Part shown: positions 36,196-44,625 of the stretch, in pieces
How positions within the stretch are numbered: position 1 is the stretch's first letter
Layout: each line of letters begins with the position of its first letter
Assembly (NCBI RefSeq): GCF_000160875.1
Contig: NZ_GG700805.1
Coordinates: forward strand, 1 to 64,000
DNA length: 64,000 nt
Reading direction: 5' to 3'
DNA from: Lactobacillus iners DSM 13335
GTDB lineage: Bacteria > Bacillota > Bacilli > Lactobacillales > Lactobacillaceae
Notes under the pieces: generated by a model
Database searches by the model: none
Told to the model about the DNA's origin: nothing
Seen by the model: the letters and a program-made list of their open reading frames with translations, nothing else
Translations under genes and position numbers: made by a program

Positions 36196-36259
36196 AAGGA
36201 TTCGAACCTTCGACCTCATCATTACTAGTGACGTGCTCTGCCAACTGAGCTAAGTCAGC
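36187..36259 (-). tRNA. tRNA-Thr (anticodon AGT)
   Basis: A full cloverleaf reads on the minus strand. The acceptor GCTGACT pairs with AGTCAGC, the D-stem is GCTC/GAGC, the anticodon stem is CGTCA/TGATG with loop CTAGTAA, the variable loop has 5 nt, and the T-arm is GAAGG-TTCGAAT-CCTTT. The anticodon is AGT, with A34 expected to become inosine by TadA. The discriminator is A and CCA is not encoded. The 3' end is the insertion site of an integrative element. Confidence 0.93.
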
Positions 36260-36406
36260 GTATCATTCCTAACACAATTATTTATTTAACCATAAATAGA
36301 TTCATTTTTCAAGTACTTTTTTTATTTTTATAACTTTATTGTTCTTTTATTTTGAAAATAAGATAAAATATAGGCATACATTTTATAAAAAGGACTGTTT
36401 TTAGAT

Positions 36407-37093
36407 ATGCAAAATTTTCCATTTTTTCTGGATTGTTTTTTTAGAATATTAATTGCTGCTCTTTGTGGTGCAGCCATCGGTTACGAACGTGCTACGTTGA
36501 GAAAAAGTGCAGGTATTAGAACTCATATTGTCGTTGCTGTAGCTTCTGCACTTTTCATGATCGTATCTAAATATGGTTTCTTCGATATTTTGAAGGATAC
36601 AGGTATAGGATTAGATCCCTCACGTATTGCCGCACAAATTGTTACTGGTATTTCCTTTATTGGTGCTGGAACAATTTTAGTTAGAAAGGCACAAGTTTCA
36701 GGTCTGACTACAGCAGCTGGTGTATGGGCAACAGCTGCCATTGGTACAGCTGTTGGTGCAGGAATGTATACCATTGGAATTATTAGTACATGTTTCTTAT
36801 TTATAGTGCAAATAGTCTTTCACGATGATACTTTTATCAACTTTTTAATAGTACATGTCAGATTTAATGTTCAGATAGAGGTAGATAATGTACCTAACAT
36901 ATTAAATGAATTAAAACAAATTTTGGCTAACAATGACGTTGAACAAGTCTCATTAAAACTAATCAATGCATCTAAAGATCGCCTGCTTATTAATGTAGAC
37001 GGCATCATAAAAAGCCGCAAAGACGAAAATGATATCATCATCACTCTAGAAAAAAATAATTATATTCATCGTGTTAGTTGTGCTCGCGGGTAA
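36407..37093 (+). CDS. MgtC/SapB-family membrane protein
   Basis: 228 residues. Four to five helices in the first 140 residues carry the family motifs AAIGYERA, SAGIRTH and the GLTTAAGVWATAAIG block. A C-terminal cytoplasmic ACT-like domain follows (about 145-228). The family is linked to magnesium limitation and stress survival in bacteria, possibly by acting on ATP synthase or phosphate uptake; the biochemical role in lactobacilli is not known. It lies 6 bp upstream of the lipase-like gene, forming a two-gene operon that belongs to the core chromosome between the two insertions. Confidence 0.85.
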   Translation: MQNFPFFLDCFFRILIAALCGAAIGYERATLRKSAGIRTHIVVAVASALFMIVSKYGFFDILKDTGIGLDPSRIAAQIVTGISFIGAGTILVRKAQVSGLTTAAGVWATAAIGTAVGAGMYTIGIISTCFLFIVQIVFHDDTFINFLIVHVRFNVQIEVDNVPNILNELKQILANNDVEQVSLKLINASKDRLLINVDGIIKSRKDENDIIITLEKNNYIHRVSCARG

Positions 37094-37099
37094 ATATAT

Positions 37100-38266
37100 A
37101 TGGCTAATATTTTAAATTATATGCGTTGGCGTGGAGATTTACCTTTTTCTATAAACAAATTTAACAGTATTGATGCTGCTTTCTTTGCTACTTTTGTGTA
37201 TTTACCATTTCCAACAATTAATAAAAAGATACTATTATCCGACTTAGCTTCTGAATATATTAACAATCAAGATATGCTAAAAAAGGTTAATGGCTATGAA
37301 AAAGAACAATTACAGCTTATTCCTTTTTGTAAAAGATATGGAGATTTAGAAATTTTGGATTGGACCAATATGATTAAAACAAACCCACCAGTTCAATTTT
37401 CTGCTGCTACTTTTCGCTTAAATAAAAACACAATTTTAGTTGCTTTTAGAGGAACTGATGGATCAATGATTGGTATTAAAGAAGATATTGATTTATCTTT
37501 TCACCCTAAAACTAGTGGTTTAACTGTTGCTAAACATTATCTACAAAGAATCGCTACTCAATTTAACAATGATAATATATATATCGTTGGTCACTCAAAA
37601 GGTGGTATGTTTTCACAATACGCAGCTATTTTCGCACCTCAATTCATACAAGATAGAATTATCAAAGTATATAGTTTTGATGGACCTGGCTTAATGCATA
37701 ATTATTATTCTCCATCTAAATACAAAGAAGTATTGCCAAAATTCATAACATATATTCCTGAAGGCTCTATTTTTGGTCTAATGTTAGACCATCCCGAACA
37801 TGTATTAGTTGTTAAAAGCAATGCCAATATGTTAAAACAACATAATATCATTCAATGGGAAGTCGCCCGTAATGGCTTTGTTTTAGCAAGCAATGGACTA
37901 ACTAATGCTAGTCGTATTCTACGTCATTCATTTATATCCGTTAATACTAAAATTCCTATTAATGATAGGGAAAGCTTATGGATGGCAATCTTTTCTGCTT
38001 TGGAAAGTCAAAATGTCGTTGATTTTTCTCAATTACGTGATAGTAAGTTAAGAAGTGCAATTAATCTTAGTCAAGCATATATGTCACTAAGTCCTCAACT
38101 AAAAATTGTAGCTAACGAAGTGATTTCAATTATTGCTACATCTGCTAAAAATCATATAAATATTCCCTTTATTAATAAAGCCAAATTACTAAAACCCTTA
38201 TCTAATAACTCGAATAAAGGTCCCATTGTAGATGACTCTTATGATCAAACTATGCAAAAAAAATAG
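37100..38266 (+). CDS. Mbeg1-like (DUF2974) alpha/beta hydrolase, putative lipase
   Basis: 388 residues. The nucleophile elbow GHSKGG (about residues 163-168) contains the catalytic Ser, and ILVAFRGTDG precedes it as the oxyanion-side strand typical of class 3 lipase-like and DUF2974 proteins. No signal peptide or anchor is evident, so it is probably cytoplasmic. It is translated 6 bp after mgtC. Its stop codon lies inside a perfect terminator stem. Its last codons plus the terminator are duplicated 7.5 kb downstream next to dnaB, marking the island's insertion point. Confidence 0.8.
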   Translation: MANILNYMRWRGDLPFSINKFNSIDAAFFATFVYLPFPTINKKILLSDLASEYINNQDMLKKVNGYEKEQLQLIPFCKRYGDLEILDWTNMIKTNPPVQFSAATFRLNKNTILVAFRGTDGSMIGIKEDIDLSFHPKTSGLTVAKHYLQRIATQFNNDNIYIVGHSKGGMFSQYAAIFAPQFIQDRIIKVYSFDGPGLMHNYYSPSKYKEVLPKFITYIPEGSIFGLMLDHPEHVLVVKSNANMLKQHNIIQWEVARNGFVLASNGLTNASRILRHSFISVNTKIPINDRESLWMAIFSALESQNVVDFSQLRDSKLRSAINLSQAYMSLSPQLKIVANEVISIIATSAKNHINIPFINKAKLLKPLSNNSNKGPIVDDSYDQTMQKK

Positions 38267-38293
38267 ACTCACATGAGTCTATTTTTTGTATAA
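38238..38293. repeat. 56-bp direct repeat, left copy (lipase 3' end plus terminator)
   Basis: Identical over 56 bp to 45745-45800. It covers the last nine codons and stop of the lipase gene and the stem-loop AAAAAATAGACTCA/TGAGTCTATTTTTT (38258-38287), a strong bidirectional terminator. The two copies bound a 7.45-kb accessory region, as expected for attachment sites of an inserted element. Confidence 0.9.
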
Positions 38294-38551
38294 ATACATT
38301 ATCTCTTTTACCTTAAACACTGGTATTTTAATTATTTTGACCTGCTTGTTAATTACTTGCGAATCAATAATATTCCACTAATCAATGTCAAGCGGTGTCC
38401 ATTGCTTTGAAAAACGTGGAAATTCATTTATTAACAAGTCATTATCATCTTAACAATCGTACTAATTTTTTCATTCTGATTTCGATCTTAGATGCTTATC
38501 AGCTTAAATTCATCAGTAATTATACTTTTCCATCCATTTGTCTTATGTATT

Positions 38552-38594
38552 ATGAAAGGAACACCATTTTAAAACAAGATGGTGTTCCTTTCAT
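38552..38594. terminator. Strong orphan hairpin in the left part of the island
   Basis: A 16-bp perfect stem (38552-38567 with 38579-38594) around an 11-nt loop. No intact gene ends here. It may be the terminator of a lost gene. The rest of 38294-38861 shows no convincing gene on either strand. Confidence 0.5.
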
Positions 38595-38861
38595 TATACT
38601 TTTACCTTTTGGATTTTCCTTTAATCCGTAATCGCTTGTGACTCTATGGCTGAAAAATTGATAAAGGTAATTAAAGTTATTAAAAGGTATGTTAGTTCTA
38701 AAAAAGAAAGAATAATTAAGTCCAATTAAAATTAATAATTGTCTTCATGTAACTTGATCAACTTGGAGATAAAGTTTGATAATTAAAAAACAACAACTAA
38801 CTATGCTCAATGTAATTATTTCTGAATTACAATTATAAAAAACTAGTAGTAAGAGTTTAGA

Positions 38862-39131
38862 TTGAGATCAACGATTAAAATAATTATCAGTATATATATA
38901 ATTACAGACGAACAAGAGACAATCTATATTCCTCGTCCTAAACAAAAAAGTGTAGCCTTAATTTCACAAGATCGCATTGATTGGTTAGAAAAGTATGCTC
39001 AATCAGAACCTGGAACCTTGAAGCATTCTATAGCCGGCGAGCATTTAACGGAAATGGACATTATTCTTGAACAATGTCAAAGGATTTCTACAAATGAAGA
39101 CTATAATAAGTTCTGGGAGCAATTTAAATAA
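38862..39131 (+). CDS. Antitoxin-like protein, N-terminus degenerate
   Basis: Up to 89 residues from a TTG at 38862, with no clear ribosome binding site. The recognisable part (from about residue 21) has a YIPRPKQKSVALISQDRIDW segment resembling the second half of Phd/YefM-type antitoxins, followed by an acidic, helical tail that would wrap the toxin. The first 20 residues are hydrophobic and unlike an antitoxin DNA-binding domain, so the true start was probably lost. It lies 4 bp before a RelE/YafQ-like toxin remnant. Confidence 0.45.
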   Translation: MRSTIKIIISIYIITDEQETIYIPRPKQKSVALISQDRIDWLEKYAQSEPGTLKHSIAGEHLTEMDIILEQCQRISTNEDYNKFWEQFK

Positions 39132-39135
39132 AAAA

Positions 39136-39495
39136 ATGAGTAACAGTAGCAAAAAGAGAGTAGATTTTATCCCTCAACTAGATTTTGTTCAAGATTTAAA
39201 TTATTTAAGCAAATTAGATCTCACCATTTTAAATGGAGCTAAAGATGCGGTTTCTATATTAAGAGATGGTTTATAATTACCAGATGAGTTTAGACATCAT
39301 AATCTTTATGTTTATTATGAAGGTACTTCAGAATTTTATCGAAGAAATACACCTAAAGATTTTAAAACAAACGATAAAAATGATGTAGTTTTGATTTATA
39401 AGAAAAGCACTAGATCTTTAGTTGTCCTTGGAATTAGAATTGATTCACATACTCGTCTTTTTCATGACAAATATAAACTGAATCACCGAAAATAA
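39136..39495 (+). pseudogene. RelE/YafQ-like toxin gene with an in-frame stop
   Basis: The frame from ATG 39136 is interrupted by TAA at 39274-39276 and then continues to 39495 without shift (119 residues in all). The pieces read DFVQDLNYLSKL... ILRDGL*LPDEFRHHNLYVYYEG... and ...NDVVLIYKKSTRSLVVLGIRIDSHTRLF. That is the ParE/RelE-fold layout with the 'LPxExRxHxL' turn and the C-terminal strand. One nonsense change separates it from an intact toxin. The antitoxin-like gene just upstream supports the reading. Confidence 0.65.
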
Positions 39496-39550
39496 TTTCC
39501 AAATGAAATTATGTAGACAGACAATCTGATATGGTCGTTTTTTATCATCA

Positions 39551-39672
39551 GTGTAACCATCTCCCCGAAATGCAGGTCTTGGCTACTCCTAGATGATACG
39601 GAAAACTGCACTAACCAACTGCAGTGTTGAGGATAGACTTGCCTGCAATGGAAGGCTTAAAGCTCTTCTAGT
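39551..39672 (+). other. GC-richer segment able to fold; possible RNA remnant
   Basis: This stretch is visibly richer in G and C than its surroundings. ACTGCA (39605-39610) pairs with TGCAGT (39620-39625). Around it GCAGG (39572-39576) can pair with CCTGC (39642-39646). The end GGCTTAAAGCTCTTCTAGTT recalls the 3' core of M-box (ykoK) magnesium riboswitches, but other conserved M-box parts are not clear. No reading frame covers it. Confidence 0.25.
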
Positions 39673-39807
39673 TATTGACGATTATATAAAAATAAAACAG
39701 TTAATTACAAATAATAAAAAATAAAATTTGCTGTTGACTTTTACTTCTGATCTATTTAATATTATTTGGATTTACGTTGCACTGTTTTAATTGAAGATGT
39801 GGTTGGG

Positions 39808-40064
39808 ATGAACTTAATTAAAAATTTTTCAAGTGGTTATTTGTATTATTAATAATTAATCTTGTAGGGTTAATATTAATTAAACTTTATTCTGCTTATT
39901 ACAATTTTGGCACTAGAATTTTTGGTGTTCATAGTGAAGCTGCAATTAAAGACTTTTGGCATAGTGACTTTATTATTACAATTCCATTTGTTATTGGTGT
40001 AAATTTGCTTTCCATTGGTACTGAACTCTTTCGAATGTATAAAAAGAAAAAATTCTTAATTTGA
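39808..40064 (+). pseudogene. Small membrane protein gene with a frameshift
   Basis: ATG 39808 starts MNLIKN. A shift near the A5T5 run (about 39825) joins it to a frame reading FFKWLFVLLIINLVGL, then KLYSAYYNFGTR, and ending FRMYKKKKFLI at the TGA 40062-40064. The joined product of about 85 residues would have two membrane helices. I do not recognise the family. The gap 39673-39807 shows no gene. Confidence 0.4.
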
Positions 40065-40126
40065 TAACTGATGACAAGCAATGTTTCGAGAAGACAAATT
40101 ACTGAGTATGGGGAATAATAAATTTT

Positions 40127-40281
40127 ATGACACTTAAAGAACACATAGTCGATTTTTTAATCACTTATTGTCTTTTGATAGTCTTTTTTTCATGGACAGC
40201 GGACCTTTTCGAACGCTTGCTCCTCTGATTATGGCTTTAGCAATATCGGATACTGGTTATCTAGTTGGTAGACTTATATAA
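40127..40281 (+). pseudogene. Small membrane protein remnant with a frameshift
   Basis: ATG 40127 reads MTLKEHIVDFLITYCLLIVFF and soon stops. A shift near 40195-40205 continues as GPFRTLAPLIMALAISDTGY to TAA 40279-40281. The joined product of about 50 residues would have two hydrophobic segments. No family is recognised. 40282-40406 shows no gene. Confidence 0.3.
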
Positions 40282-40406
40282 CGACAATAAAAATAGAAAT
40301 AATAAATAGAAATGATTTAAAAGTACTATTTTTTATTTATAATATTTTTCTCTACTTAATAATATCTTAGGTTTAGTCATAAGACGCAGAAATAACACTA
40401 GCTATT

Positions 40407-41394
40407 TTAATTAGTCTTAAATGAAGGTAACAAAACTTTGTTTAAAGCTAAATATTTTAAATAGGTAGTATCAATTTTAGAATATAGTTTTCTATTTTGA
40501 TCTAATAAAATTTTTAGATTATCCTTTTTAGGATAAAGTAAGAAAGATGGTCCTATAATACAAAAAACTATTGCACCAATAGAATCGGTATCTCCTCCTA
40601 TTTTGAAAATATCTAGCATAATATCTTCTAATGTAATTGTTTCTTTATTTATTCCACAATATTTTCCTACTATTGCAAAAATTATAGACATTGATTCTTT
40701 TACAGAAAAACCTATATTACCTCTTTTTTGCTCACTCAAATTAGCCAACCTTTTTAGAGCTTTATTGGAGAAAAGCCAATTATTATATAACTTTGTTAAA
40801 AAATTTTGCTCTTGAAGTCCTGTAAATTTGCAAAATTCATAGGCTTCTTTGAAGGCCATATTTAGTGAAGTTGAAATTGAGTTTTTTTTCAAAATATATG
40901 AAAAAAGACTACTAAGAAGTACTGTAGAAATCAGGACTTTGTTACCATTATGAGTTAGGGTAATACCATCAATTAGCTGTTGCCATTTTTTTCTAAACTT
41001 AAAGTTTCAATTGAAAATCGCATTCCGTAACTTAATGCCATAATAAGACACCCGTTGCCATCACCTTTTAAGCTCACATGAGGTTCATCTAAGCTTAACA
41101 TTTTGCCAGTGGAAGTAGATGTCTTTCTATAAGGTAAATCAATTTTTCTAAGTTCTTTCCATAAATAATCTCGATCCCAACTAGTCGCTAAAGCATCACA
41201 TTCTTGAATAAATTGGTTGCTATCATCTGTAGATTGACCTAATTGCCATTTCTTTATTACAGTTCTACTTCTATTAACTTTTAAGTTGAAATGATATGCT
41301 GCATTTTCTCCGTATAAATTCATTATAGTACTACCAGAATAATGTGTTCCTGGGACTCCCAGAGCATCACCGTAACTTACGGAAATAAAGCTTA
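40407..41394 (-). pseudogene. ADP-ribosylglycohydrolase (DraG family), frameshifted
   Basis: Two reading frames join to a DraG-like protein of about 325 residues. The first part (to 40973) begins near YGDALGVPG, the family's N-terminal 'GDALG' motif, but has no clear start codon. A shift at a run of seven A residues (about 40985-40991) would restore the frame into LIDGITLTHNGNKV... and the second part. That part contains the C-terminal metal-binding motif GGDTDSIGAI. The family removes ADP-ribose from proteins or small molecules with a two-metal centre. It lies directly after the APH-like kinase gene. Confidence 0.75.
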
Positions 41395-42252
41395 TTAAAT
41401 ATTTTTATATTTGAAATAATCCTCTACACTTTCTAACATTTGCATTCCAATTTTTTTGAAAGGCTCATCTTTAATTTTTTCTGTATATTTCATTATTCCA
41501 ACGGCAGTTGCAAAAATAATAAATTGTTGAGTCCATGATTTTAATTGAAATGTATGGATGCTAGTTGATTCGTAACCTTTAAGAAAAGAAGATATAAGAC
41601 TATTATTTAATTTGAAATCTTGAAAAAATAATTTTATAAAATCTTGATAATTTGGACCTAGTCTTGCTCGTTCATAATCAATTAGAGTTAAAGCCCCATT
41701 TATAATTTTGAAATTTCTGATTCCTACATCTCCATGGAGTACAGTATTAGAATGTTCATTGAGATCATTTTCAATTAAAGGTTGTAAATTAGAAAATTCT
41801 TTTAATAGACTTTTCAATTTATATTTTTGTGTCACATTTTCTAATTTATTTATATCTTCAGATATTTTACTAAAATAACTATTTTCTTCTTTCATTCCGT
41901 TAAAAGGTTTCACGATATTATGGAATTTGGCTAGCACGATTCCCATTTCATAAGCTTGATGTATGCTTACAGTATTTTCTAAATCTATCGGCTTGAGATC
42001 ATTCATAACCAAAACGTATTTTAGGCCATCATCATTAATTTTAAAAGTTTCTAATACTCTATCACTTAATTGTTGAGTAATTAAGTTTTCCGTATTAAAT
42101 TTATTAACTGAATCAAATACTTTAACAAATACATTACGATTATATTTCTTGCTATTGCCAAAGAAAGTAGAATTAAACGATTCATGATTTGTAGGAGTTA
42201 AGTTGCTGTTTAACCTGTTGTTCAGTATTCTTATAATATTCATATTATTCAT
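41395..42252 (-). CDS. APH/choline-kinase-like phosphotransferase
   Basis: 285 residues with the aminoglycoside/choline kinase fold. The catalytic loop reads VLHGDVGIRNF (about residues 170-180; HGDxxxxN) and the metal-binding segment reads LTLIDYERARLGP (about 187-199; D in place of the DFG-like Asp). The N-lobe Lys is in VFVKVFD. Such enzymes phosphorylate aminoglycosides, choline, homoserine or sugars, and the substrate cannot be told here. It sits 74 bp after an HprK-like P-loop gene and just before the DraG remnant. The ribosome binding site is weak; a second ATG lies 9 bp further in. Confidence 0.78.
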   Translation of the reverse strand: MNNMNIIRILNNRLNSNLTPTNHESFNSTFFGNSKKYNRNVFVKVFDSVNKFNTENLITQQLSDRVLETFKINDDGLKYVLVMNDLKPIDLENTVSIHQAYEMGIVLAKFHNIVKPFNGMKEENSYFSKISEDINKLENVTQKYKLKSLLKEFSNLQPLIENDLNEHSNTVLHGDVGIRNFKIINGALTLIDYERARLGPNYQDFIKLFFQDFKLNNSLISSFLKGYESTSIHTFQLKSWTQQFIIFATAVGIMKYTEKIKDEPFKKIGMQMLESVEDYFKYKNI

Positions 42253-42326
42253 TTTGCATCACTAATTTCCAATATTTATTTATAGTTTCTAGTATGTTTG
42301 ATTCATTGCACCTAATATACGAAAAA

Positions 42327-43247
42327 CTACATTCTTTTAAAATGTTCTTTATTTTTTTCATTACTCTCATAATTACAAAGAATGTTATTTTTCATTTTAG
42401 GTAATACAGCATTTTGCAGATCAGAATAACTAGCGGAATAATTATATTTTACTAAAGGAGATTGATAGGAATGTTCCAGTAATACTACTTTTTTAACTGG
42501 AGCACAACGTAAAACTTTAATATTTAAATTTTCCATGAGTTCTATTGGTTTATATCTATATTTTCTTTTCCACTTAGCATTCCGGTTTTGAATAGGGAGC
42601 TGATAAGTTGAATTTGGAGGCGAAAAGTTTAACATGTCAAAAGTGATCTGACGTATTGATACTGATCGGTTCGTTCCCCATACATAATTTTTACTAATAA
42701 AGATGTCATCGTTAGATATAAATTGTACAGTTCTCCTTAATTTTTTTAGAATTCTAATACTTTGTAACATAGAGGTTGTTTTACCAGCAAATTTTTCACC
42801 AATAAAAACTATAGCTTGATCGTCGAGAGCTATAGCTGATCCATGTAATTTAATACATCTTTTTTCTAATGAGGCACAATTTAAAGCCCTTATTAATCGA
42901 TTTATATCATACAACCCTAAGTCTTCATTAGAAATAATGAGAATTAAAGTCATATCAGCATGTAGCAACATAACCATGTTTTGTAAATAGTGAAATGCTA
43001 TGATTAATTCATTTTTGTTGTTTCTATGTACTTTAATTTCTGAATCTAAAGCATATATAGAAATATATTTTCTATCATTTAAATCATTTATATATTTGTA
43101 AAACATTTTTGCTGATTCAATTATATTAATATTTTTCAGTTCAACATAATATGGATAAAGTAACTTATATAATTCTTCAAGTAAATTTTCTTTATTGGAA
43201 TATATATTTAAAACAATATCATCAATTGGTACTAATATTTTTTTCAT
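42327..43247 (-). CDS. HPr-kinase-like P-loop protein
   Basis: 306 residues. The centre reads LHGSAIALDDQAIVFIGEKFAGKTT (about residues 135-160, shown in parts: Walker A GEKFAGKTT), followed by the Asp pair in FISNDDIFI. That is the arrangement of the HPr kinase/phosphorylase catalytic core and of the HprK-related kinases found in peptide natural-product clusters. The N-terminal 130 residues are not the usual HprK N-domain. The true HprK of carbon catabolite control is normally linked to lgt, not to these genes. It overlaps the upstream membrane-protein gene by 26 bp. Function is inferred only. Confidence 0.65.
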   Translation of the reverse strand: MKKILVPIDDIVLNIYSNKENLLEELYKLLYPYYVELKNINIIESAKMFYKYINDLNDRKYISIYALDSEIKVHRNNKNELIIAFHYLQNMVMLLHADMTLILIISNEDLGLYDINRLIRALNCASLEKRCIKLHGSAIALDDQAIVFIGEKFAGKTTSMLQSIRILKKLRRTVQFISNDDIFISKNYVWGTNRSVSIRQITFDMLNFSPPNSTYQLPIQNRNAKWKRKYRYKPIELMENLNIKVLRCAPVKKVVLLEHSYQSPLVKYNYSASYSDLQNAVLPKMKNNILCNYESNEKNKEHFKRM

Positions 43248-43575
43248 ATGTATTATCTTTTCTTGTATTCCTTTTAAATAATTTATATATCTTAGTTCGA
43301 TAAAAAGGATAGAGTATGATTACTATAGTTCTATAAAAGAATAGCAATGGATAAAATAAAATTGGTCCCAAAAAATTTATTTTTCTAGAACTATATCCAG
43401 AATATTTTTTAACTATTAATTCGTAAAAGATTTCATAACAGTAGGCAATAACTACTAGCATACTCATAATAATTAACCATGTTTTAAAATTACCATAATC
43501 AATTATTGTAAATATCATTAAAAATATAAATTCACTTACTTCCAGTAGGGCATCAGCTAAGCTTAAAAATAACAA
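43222..43575 (-). CDS. Small membrane protein of the island cluster
   Basis: 117 residues with two or three hydrophobic segments (about 1-28, 32-52, 73-93) and a very basic C-terminus (KLFKRNTRKDN). The first codon (TTG 43575) is unlikely to be the natural start. The frame stays open upstream to about 43620, where a run of seven T residues separates it from a nucleotidyltransferase-like start. The gene may thus be the tail of a broken larger one. Family unknown. Its end overlaps the HprK-like gene. Confidence 0.45.
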   Translation of the reverse strand: MLFLSLADALLEVSEFIFLMIFTIIDYGNFKTWLIIMSMLVVIAYCYEIFYELIVKKYSGYSSRKINFLGPILFYPLLFFYRTIVIILYPFYRTKIYKLFKRNTRKDNTYEKNISTN

Positions 43576-43615
43576 CTTAATCTTTACAATAAAGCTAGCA
43601 CTTGATAAAGTTCGA

Positions 43616-43723
43616 TCAAAAAAATGATTTATTATTTATTTTTATTTCAAATTTAGGTAAATTTGTATTAAACATTTTTCTAGCTCTCTTACCTTCACCA
43701 GCCATAGTAATAATAATTGCCAT
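43616..43723 (-). pseudogene. N-terminal fragment of an NTP-transferase-like sugar nucleotidyltransferase
   Basis: A 35-residue frame with an AAGGAG ribosome binding site 5 bp before ATG. It starts AIIITMAGEGKRAR, then has NLPKFEIKINNKSFF. This matches the start of nucleotidyltransferases (the G-x-G-x-R nucleotide loop, then the PK motif). It ends at TGA after T7. Deleting one T would continue the frame into the membrane protein, but no catalytic domain follows. It is therefore a fragment or fusion scar. Confidence 0.6.
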
Positions 43724-43914
43724 TTTTCTCCTTAAAGTTTTTATTTTTATTATAATACTTATCATTAAATTAGCAATATTTTTCTACTAAAAATTTGATT
43801 TTTGCTATAATAATTCTCATAAAATTTACAATATTATTATTTTCATAAGTCACTTAATAAATTCACCATTTAATTATATAATTACACTGATATATTTATA
43901 TGCAGGAGACAATT

Positions 43915-44625
43915 ATGGATCATCAACCAATTAAGATTTTCTTAACTATAACCTTATTTTTCTTATTATTAGATTTTGTAAATAATTCACAAGTCTTAAC
44001 TTTATTATGGCTGTATATATTTGTATGGATTTATTTTAAATGCTTTATAAAAAATAAAAATAAAAGTTTTATAAAATTTTTATGTAGAAGAACTTTATAT
44101 ATTTTTTTTATGGTTCTACCTATAATTTTCGCAAAAAGTAACATATGTCACCTTATAAAAACTCCAGACAATATTCTACTTTTATTAATAGCAATATTAA
44201 TTCCAATTATTTGGCAATTTTTTAAAATGAGAGGCCAAAGTATCTTTATATTGGGAAAATTTCTTTATCTTTCATCAAATGCAAAGCCTAGAATTTTTAT
44301 AGTGAATTCTTTATTTTTATTCTCTAATTCAATTGCTGAAGAAATATTTTTTAGGATTATATTATTCTATTTCTCATCTAACCTGGTAATAGCAGTTATA
44401 ACTAGCTATACTATTTTTTGTATAGTTCATAATATGGATTATTTTCTAAAAAAAACATCTAAAATACAAAATATTTTTTATTATTTAATATGGTCTTCTT
44501 TTTTTTGGTCACTATTTATTTTTTCTCATACATTTACTTATGGAATAATTGCACATCTTTGTTTTAACTTGCCTAATATTTTAATTGCTATCATAGCTAG
44601 CTGGTATGCTTTAAAGCAAAATTGA
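43915..44625 (+). CDS. CPBP-family intramembrane metalloprotease of the island
   Basis: 236 residues from ATG 43915, placed 6 bp after CAGGAGA. The upstream ATG at 43900 is part of that site region. About 7-8 hydrophobic segments. The family motifs are AEEIFFR (about residue 145), FCIVHN, and the C-terminal HLCFNLPN. CPBP proteins next to peptide or bacteriocin genes act as immunity or processing proteins, and here it is divergent from the HprK-like cluster. Unlike the CPBP protein at 14015-14662, its neighbours are all accessory. No peptide precursor was recognised. Confidence 0.78.
   Translation: MDHQPIKIFLTITLFFLLLDFVNNSQVLTLLWLYIFVWIYFKCFIKNKNKSFIKFLCRRTLYIFFMVLPIIFAKSNICHLIKTPDNILLLLIAILIPIIWQFFKMRGQSIFILGKFLYLSSNAKPRIFIVNSLFLFSNSIAEEIFFRIILFYFSSNLVIAVITSYTIFCIVHNMDYFLKKTSKIQNIFYYLIWSSFFWSLFIFSHTFTYGIIAHLCFNLPNILIAIIASWYALKQN

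Noticed and set aside
38395..38631. 78-residue frame on the plus strand in the left part of the island
   Set aside because: It reads through a strong hairpin at 38552-38594, has no ribosome binding site, and its composition looks like random A/T-rich sequence.
39551..39672. Hammerhead ribozyme
   Set aside because: CTAGATGA...GGAAAA resembles the core CUGAUGA...GAAA but the first box has an extra base and the three stems do not form.
42327..43247. True HPr kinase/phosphorylase (hprK) of carbon catabolite control
   Set aside because: It keeps the P-loop but lacks the usual N-terminal domain and the lgt neighbourhood, and lies in a mobile island, so I call it HprK-like only.
43602..43790. 62-residue hydrophobic frame on the plus strand
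   Set aside because: It is the reverse strand of the nucleotidyltransferase fragment and its ribosome binding site; the hydrophobic look comes from A/T-rich codons.
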